Made by a program: the position numbers and the translations under genes
From: Parafrigoribacterium mesophilum
Lineage (GTDB): Bacteria; Actinomycetota; Actinomycetes; Actinomycetales; Microbacteriaceae
DNA: 44,089 nt
NCBI RefSeq assembly: GCF_039652555.1
Contig: NZ_JBDJAF010000008.1
Span: 1-44,089, forward strand
Reading direction: 5' to 3'
Part shown: in pieces, positions 30,201 to 33,200 of the stretch
Layout: each line of letters begins with the position of its first letter
Numbering within the stretch: the first letter of the stretch is position 1
Notes under the pieces: model-generated
What the model was told of the DNA's origin: nothing
What the model saw: only the letters and a program-made list of their open reading frames with translations
Database searches by the model: none

Positions 30201-33200
30201 GGCGCCTTTCGCGGCCGCTTCGGCGAGCGTCGTGACATCGACCGATTGCGTGGTCTGGAAGCCCACGGCCCCGACGGCGGTGATGCTGCGGGCGCTGCCG
30301 GATTCTGCGACGACGTTGTCGAGGATGGCGAGCGCGAGGGAGACGCCGATGCCGGCAGTACTGCCCGCCTTGGTGTCCCCCTTGGCGGTGGTGCCGGCCT
30401 TCACACTCTGGGTGGCCTGCGCGGTGACGCTTTCGGCGGTGAGTGCGGTGCTGCTTGCACCGAGCGATGCGCTGGTGCGGATGGTGGCCAACGTGATGGC
30501 GATGGCCGGGACGATGGTGACGGTTCCGGATGTGCCGCCGGCTTTCGCTTCCGTGGTGAACGTCGTGTCCTCGGTAGCGGTGATCGTGATGGCGCCGGCG
30601 CCGGTGAGCGGTGGGCCGCGAGTCGGGTCGGCGACCTGGTCGATGCCGGCGTAGACGGTGAAGTTGACGAGGTTGAGGCCGAATGCGGCGCCGATTCCGA
30701 CGGTGCCCGTGCCCGACTGGCTGGCGAGTCCTGACGCCTTGTTGGTGCTCTGCGACCCGGCGGTGAAACTGACCGCACCTCCACCGGTGATGGCCACCCC
30801 GCGGTCGGGCAGGAAGTCGGTGAGGGGCGCCTGGTCGCCGTGGATGACCGCGAGGGTGGTCGCGTCGACGAGGTTCAGCGCGAAGGCCCCGGCGATGCCG
30901 AGTGTGCCGCTGCCGTCGGTGGCACCCGCCTTGGCGGTCGCCTCGAACGCATGGCTCGTGTCGGTGCCGACCGGCTTCACGGTGGCGCTGAGAGCAAGTG
31001 AATGCGCCACCAGTTTCGCGCCCACGCCGATGCCGGCCTCGTTCAGCAGCTTCACCTTGTTCACGGCGAGTCCGGCTCCGATGCCGACCGAGGTGGCGCC
31101 GGTTGACGTGCCGTCGGCGGTCGCGGTCGCATCCGTGTTGTTGTGTGTCGTGAACGACGCGGCACCGCTGGTGGTGAGGGTGGTGGCGGGGGCGAGCAGC
31201 GCCGTGGTGGTGGATTCGACCAGGTTGAAGGCGATTGCGGCGGCCACGGTCACGTCCGTGCCGTCTTCGTTCTCGGCCGCCGGTGTGCTGGAGTCGTTCG
31301 CACCGGCCGAGGAGCGAGCCCCGGCATCGGACAGTTTGGCGTCGGATTTCTGGTTGGCACTCTGGCCGGTGGAGTCGCTGCTCTCGTCCGGCGCGCCCGC
31401 CGCGCTGGCTTCCGCGCTCGTGGACGTCGTCGAGACGCCGTCAGCCGTCATGCCAACGTCGCCGGCCGAGGTCACGTCCCGGTAGATCGACGAATCGGCC
31501 TCGTGGTCGGCGGAGGTCAGTGCGAACGAGATGGTCGCCGCGAGGGAGGATCCGCTGCCTGCCGCGGTGGCGCCCTTCGCCGTGGTGGTGGCCTTGGCGG
31601 TCTGGTCGGCCTTCGCGGTGATACCGGCACTGGTCGACAGCGCTGGTCCGGTGAGAATGGAGGCGACCGTGCGCACGTTCGAGATCGCGATGCTGGCGAC
31701 ACCGGTGAGAGACGCGGACGATCCGCCGCCGGCACCGCCTTCCGTCTCGGTGGTCGTGTCGTCGGTGCTGGTCGCCTCGATGTTCAGCGCCTTGATGCCG
31801 GTGATGGCGGATGCCGCGGCCAGGCCCGCCTGCACGGCGACGTTGATCAGGCTGATGGCGACGGAGGCACCGACTCCCACCGAACCGCCGTCCTGCTTCG
31901 CGGTGGCCTTGGCATGGTTGTTGTGGCCGGCCGTGGCCTTCAGCGCGACATCCGCGTTGCCCGCCGAACTGCCGGCCCCGCGCACCTCGGCGGCCGTCGT
32001 TGCCGTCACCGAGTTCACCGCAACCGAGCCGGCGATCGATACCGAGCCGGAGCTCTTCTTGCCGGAGATCGACGTCGCGGTGAAGTTCGATTCGCCGGTT
32101 GCCGGGCCCTGGGCCTCGACCATGACGCTCGTCGCCCCCAGGGTTGAGCCGTTCCCGATGAAGGCTTCGGTGAGGACGTCGATGATGTTCACCGCGACCC
32201 CGATGGCCAGTCCCAATCCGGATCCGCCGCCACTGCCGTCCGTCGTGCCGCCATCGGCGGTGGTCGTGACGGTGTTCTTGGCTTTCGCCGTGATGGTCTG
32301 CGCGCCGGTCGTGGTGACCTTCGCGCCGGTGACGTGCGCCTTCGTGTTCGTGCCGAGCACCGACACCGACAGCGCGCCGGCGACGTCGATGGTGCCGTCG
32401 GAGGTGGACGACTGGCCGTTCGCGCGATCCGCCGAGTTCGCGCTCTCGTTGTTCTGGGTCGCACCGCCCTTGCCGGCGTTGGATGAGGCGGTGATCGTGG
32501 CCTCCTGCTCGGCGAGCAGCGCGAGTGTGGCGGCCGTGCTGGGTGTGGCGCTCGTCGAGTCGATGGCCGCCTCGGTGGTCTGGTTGAGGTGGGCGATCGC
32601 CACGCCGGCCCCGGCCGTTGCATCCTTCGCGTCGGCGATGCCGCTCAGGGTGGCGTGGTTGACGGCCGTGACCTCGAGGTCACCGGTCACGGTGATGCGG
32701 GCCGTGTTGGTCACCTTGCTGATCGCGCGCGCTGTGACGGTGAGGATGGCCACCGCGGCGTCGAAGCTCGCGGTGCCGTCCGCGCCGGCGGTGCCCTCGT
32801 CCTTGGCCGCGTCCGACCCCGGCTTGGCACCGGCATCCACGGTCGAGGTCGACGAGAGGATCACCTTGCCGCTCGCGGTCACAACGGCCGAGCCGCCGAC
32901 GGTGACCGAGGCGTCCGAGAACACGATCGCAGCATCGCCGTACTTCTTGTTCAACTCGACCGGTCCGATTGTCGAGGATGCGGTGAGCACCGCATCGCCG
33001 GCGGTGGCGGTCAGCGATGATGCGCCGGTCACGGTCACGCTCGCGTTCGAGTCGACGATCACCGCATAGGCGGTGGGGTCCGTCTCGTCGGGATCGACGG
33101 TCGCCGTGGCGGTGAGGGTGAGCTGCTCGGCGGTGAGCGATGCGCCGTCGACGAGGACGGACACGTCGGCGCAGTGCGTGGCCGGGCGCAGGAGGCAGTC